A stretch of 14,216 nt of DNA, from assembly GCA_020436955.1 (NCBI GenBank), contig JAGQWW010000033.1, positions 1-14,216 on the forward strand, in the 5' to 3' direction. The DNA comes from Saprospiraceae bacterium. Its GTDB lineage: Bacteria > Bacteroidota > Bacteroidia > Chitinophagales > Saprospiraceae. Each line of letters starts with the position of its first letter. Position 1 is the first letter of the stretch. The position numbers were made by a program, and so were the translations under genes. The notes under the pieces were generated by a model. That model saw only the letters and a list, made by a program, of their open reading frames with translations. It had not been told where the DNA came from and made no database searches. Positions 13,610 to 14,216 of the stretch are shown here, in pieces.

Positions 13610-14216
13610 TTAGTCCTTTCTGCTCAAAACCGGAACATCTTTTACCACCAATTGGACCGTATCGCGAATACGTTCTTCCAATAGAATTATTTTTCCCTGC
13701 TTCAGGTTTTCCAATACATTTTCCTGAGCATGTCTTATTGTTATCAACTCCAGATGCCTGTCGTAGGTCACGTTAAAATTCTCCTTTATTGCTTCTGAAA
13801 AGCGCTCTACCCTGTCGTCAATGTCATTGACACAAATACCAAAACTGATGGCTGTATTTTGCATCATATTTACCTGCAGTCGCATCTCCGAAATCTTTTG
13901 AAAAAGATAACTCATGTGATGCTCTGCTACAAAAGAAAAATCCCTTGTACTGATATGCAATAAAACCTGATCCGGTTCAATTGCGACCATTGGCGGATAA
14001 TTATCATCTACGTCAGGCGAAATAAGCGTACCCGGCTTGTCAGGATCAATAAACGATTTTACCAAAAGCGGAATCGACTTATTTTGCAAAGGTTTTATGG
14101 TCTTAGGATGAATCACCTTCGCTCCATAATAAGTCATCTCAATGGCCTCTTTGTAGGAAAGCCTGTCCAACTTGGATACATTCTCAAATTTGCGCGGATC
14201 AGCTGTTAATACACCC
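13610..14216 (-). CDS. lysC: Aspartate kinase, C-terminal part, 5' end cut by window edge
   Basis: The frame stays open past the right edge: upstream of the TTG at 14170 it reads GVLTADPRKFENVSKLDRLS, so TTG is internal and the gene is partial. The visible 201 residues hold the end of the amino-acid kinase domain, with the nucleotide-site motif TADPR and the very characteristic EAIEMTYYGAKVIHPKTIKP. A linker and tandem ACT-type regulatory segments follow (VLLHISTRDFSFVAEHHMSY and the second near LELITIRHAQE). The enzyme phosphorylates aspartate, the first step to lysine, threonine, methionine and diaminopimelate, and the ACT domains usually bind feedback inhibitors. The stand-alone C-terminus ends without a homoserine dehydrogenase fusion. 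Assignment is firm; which amino acid inhibits it is not readable. The gene symbol is generic. Confidence 0.9.
   Translation of the reverse strand, partial: GVLTADPRKFENVSKLDRLSYKEAIEMTYYGAKVIHPKTIKPLQNKSIPLLVKSFIDPDKPGTLISPDVDDNYPPMVAIEPDQVLLHISTRDFSFVAEHHMSYLFQKISEMRLQVNMMQNTAISFGICVNDIDDRVERFSEAIKENFNVTYDRHLELITIRHAQENVLENLKQGKIILLEERIRDTVQLVVKDVPVLSRKD

Noticed and set aside
14168..14170. TTG as the start of the aspartokinase fragment
   Set aside because: Upstream in-frame codons to the window edge encode the conserved TADPR kinase motif.
1..14216. Mobile element, prophage, CRISPR or defence island
   Set aside because: No transposase, integrase, phage, repeat-spacer array or defence gene was seen on either strand; the gene content is ordinary chromosomal material.

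Overview
The window reads as a chromosomal segment of a Bacteroidota bacterium, most likely near Saprospiraceae/Lewinellaceae (inference from gene style, not a search). The evidence is a TonB-dependent receptor with an N-terminal carboxypeptidase-regulatory-like domain, a C-terminal type IX secretion (T9SS) sorting domain on a DUF1501 protein, A-rich rather than Shine-Dalgarno leaders, and TAnnTTTG-type promoter boxes. There are no rRNA or tRNA genes, CRISPR arrays, transposases or phage genes. Most of the window is ordinary core-genome material, with a few features worth a second look.

Layout, left to right: (i) the 3' part of an SRPBCC-fold gene cut by the left edge; (ii) a large, probably highly expressed TonB-dependent receptor with its own promoter and a palindrome resembling a Fur box; (iii) a strong bidirectional terminator shared with a convergent YciH/SUI1-like translation factor gene; (iv) a divergent deoxynucleoside kinase gene that starts with TTG; (v) a two-component envelope locus made of a very large secreted TPR protein, broken by one in-frame TAG, followed after 23 bp by a plug-less outer-membrane beta-barrel; (vi) a heptamer tandem repeat and a small NTF2/SnoaL-like gene; (vii) a convergent bidirectional terminator; (viii) a minus-strand DUF1800-DUF1501 operon, with the DUF1501 protein carrying both a twin-arginine N-terminus and a T9SS C-terminal domain; (ix) a terminator, then the 3' part of an aspartate kinase gene cut by the right edge.

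Functionally, three parts concern the cell envelope: the TonB receptor (uptake of a scarce substrate, possibly iron), the TPR plus barrel pair, and the DUF1800/DUF1501 secreted pair. The kinase (dNTP salvage), YciH (translation start fidelity) and aspartokinase (Lys/Thr/Met pathway) are housekeeping genes. The most notable sequence-level anomaly is the amber codon at 5946-5948. Both flanking reading frames are intact, in the same phase, and together give a continuous protein of about 1,039 residues. TAG is an ordinary stop elsewhere in the window, so this looks like a recent nonsense mutation, a strain or assembly variant, or suppressed readthrough, rather than codon reassignment.

I did not find a clear previously undescribed system. 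The best candidates for follow-up are the amber-split TPR/barrel pair and the Tat-to-T9SS DUF1501 protein with its DUF1800 partner.
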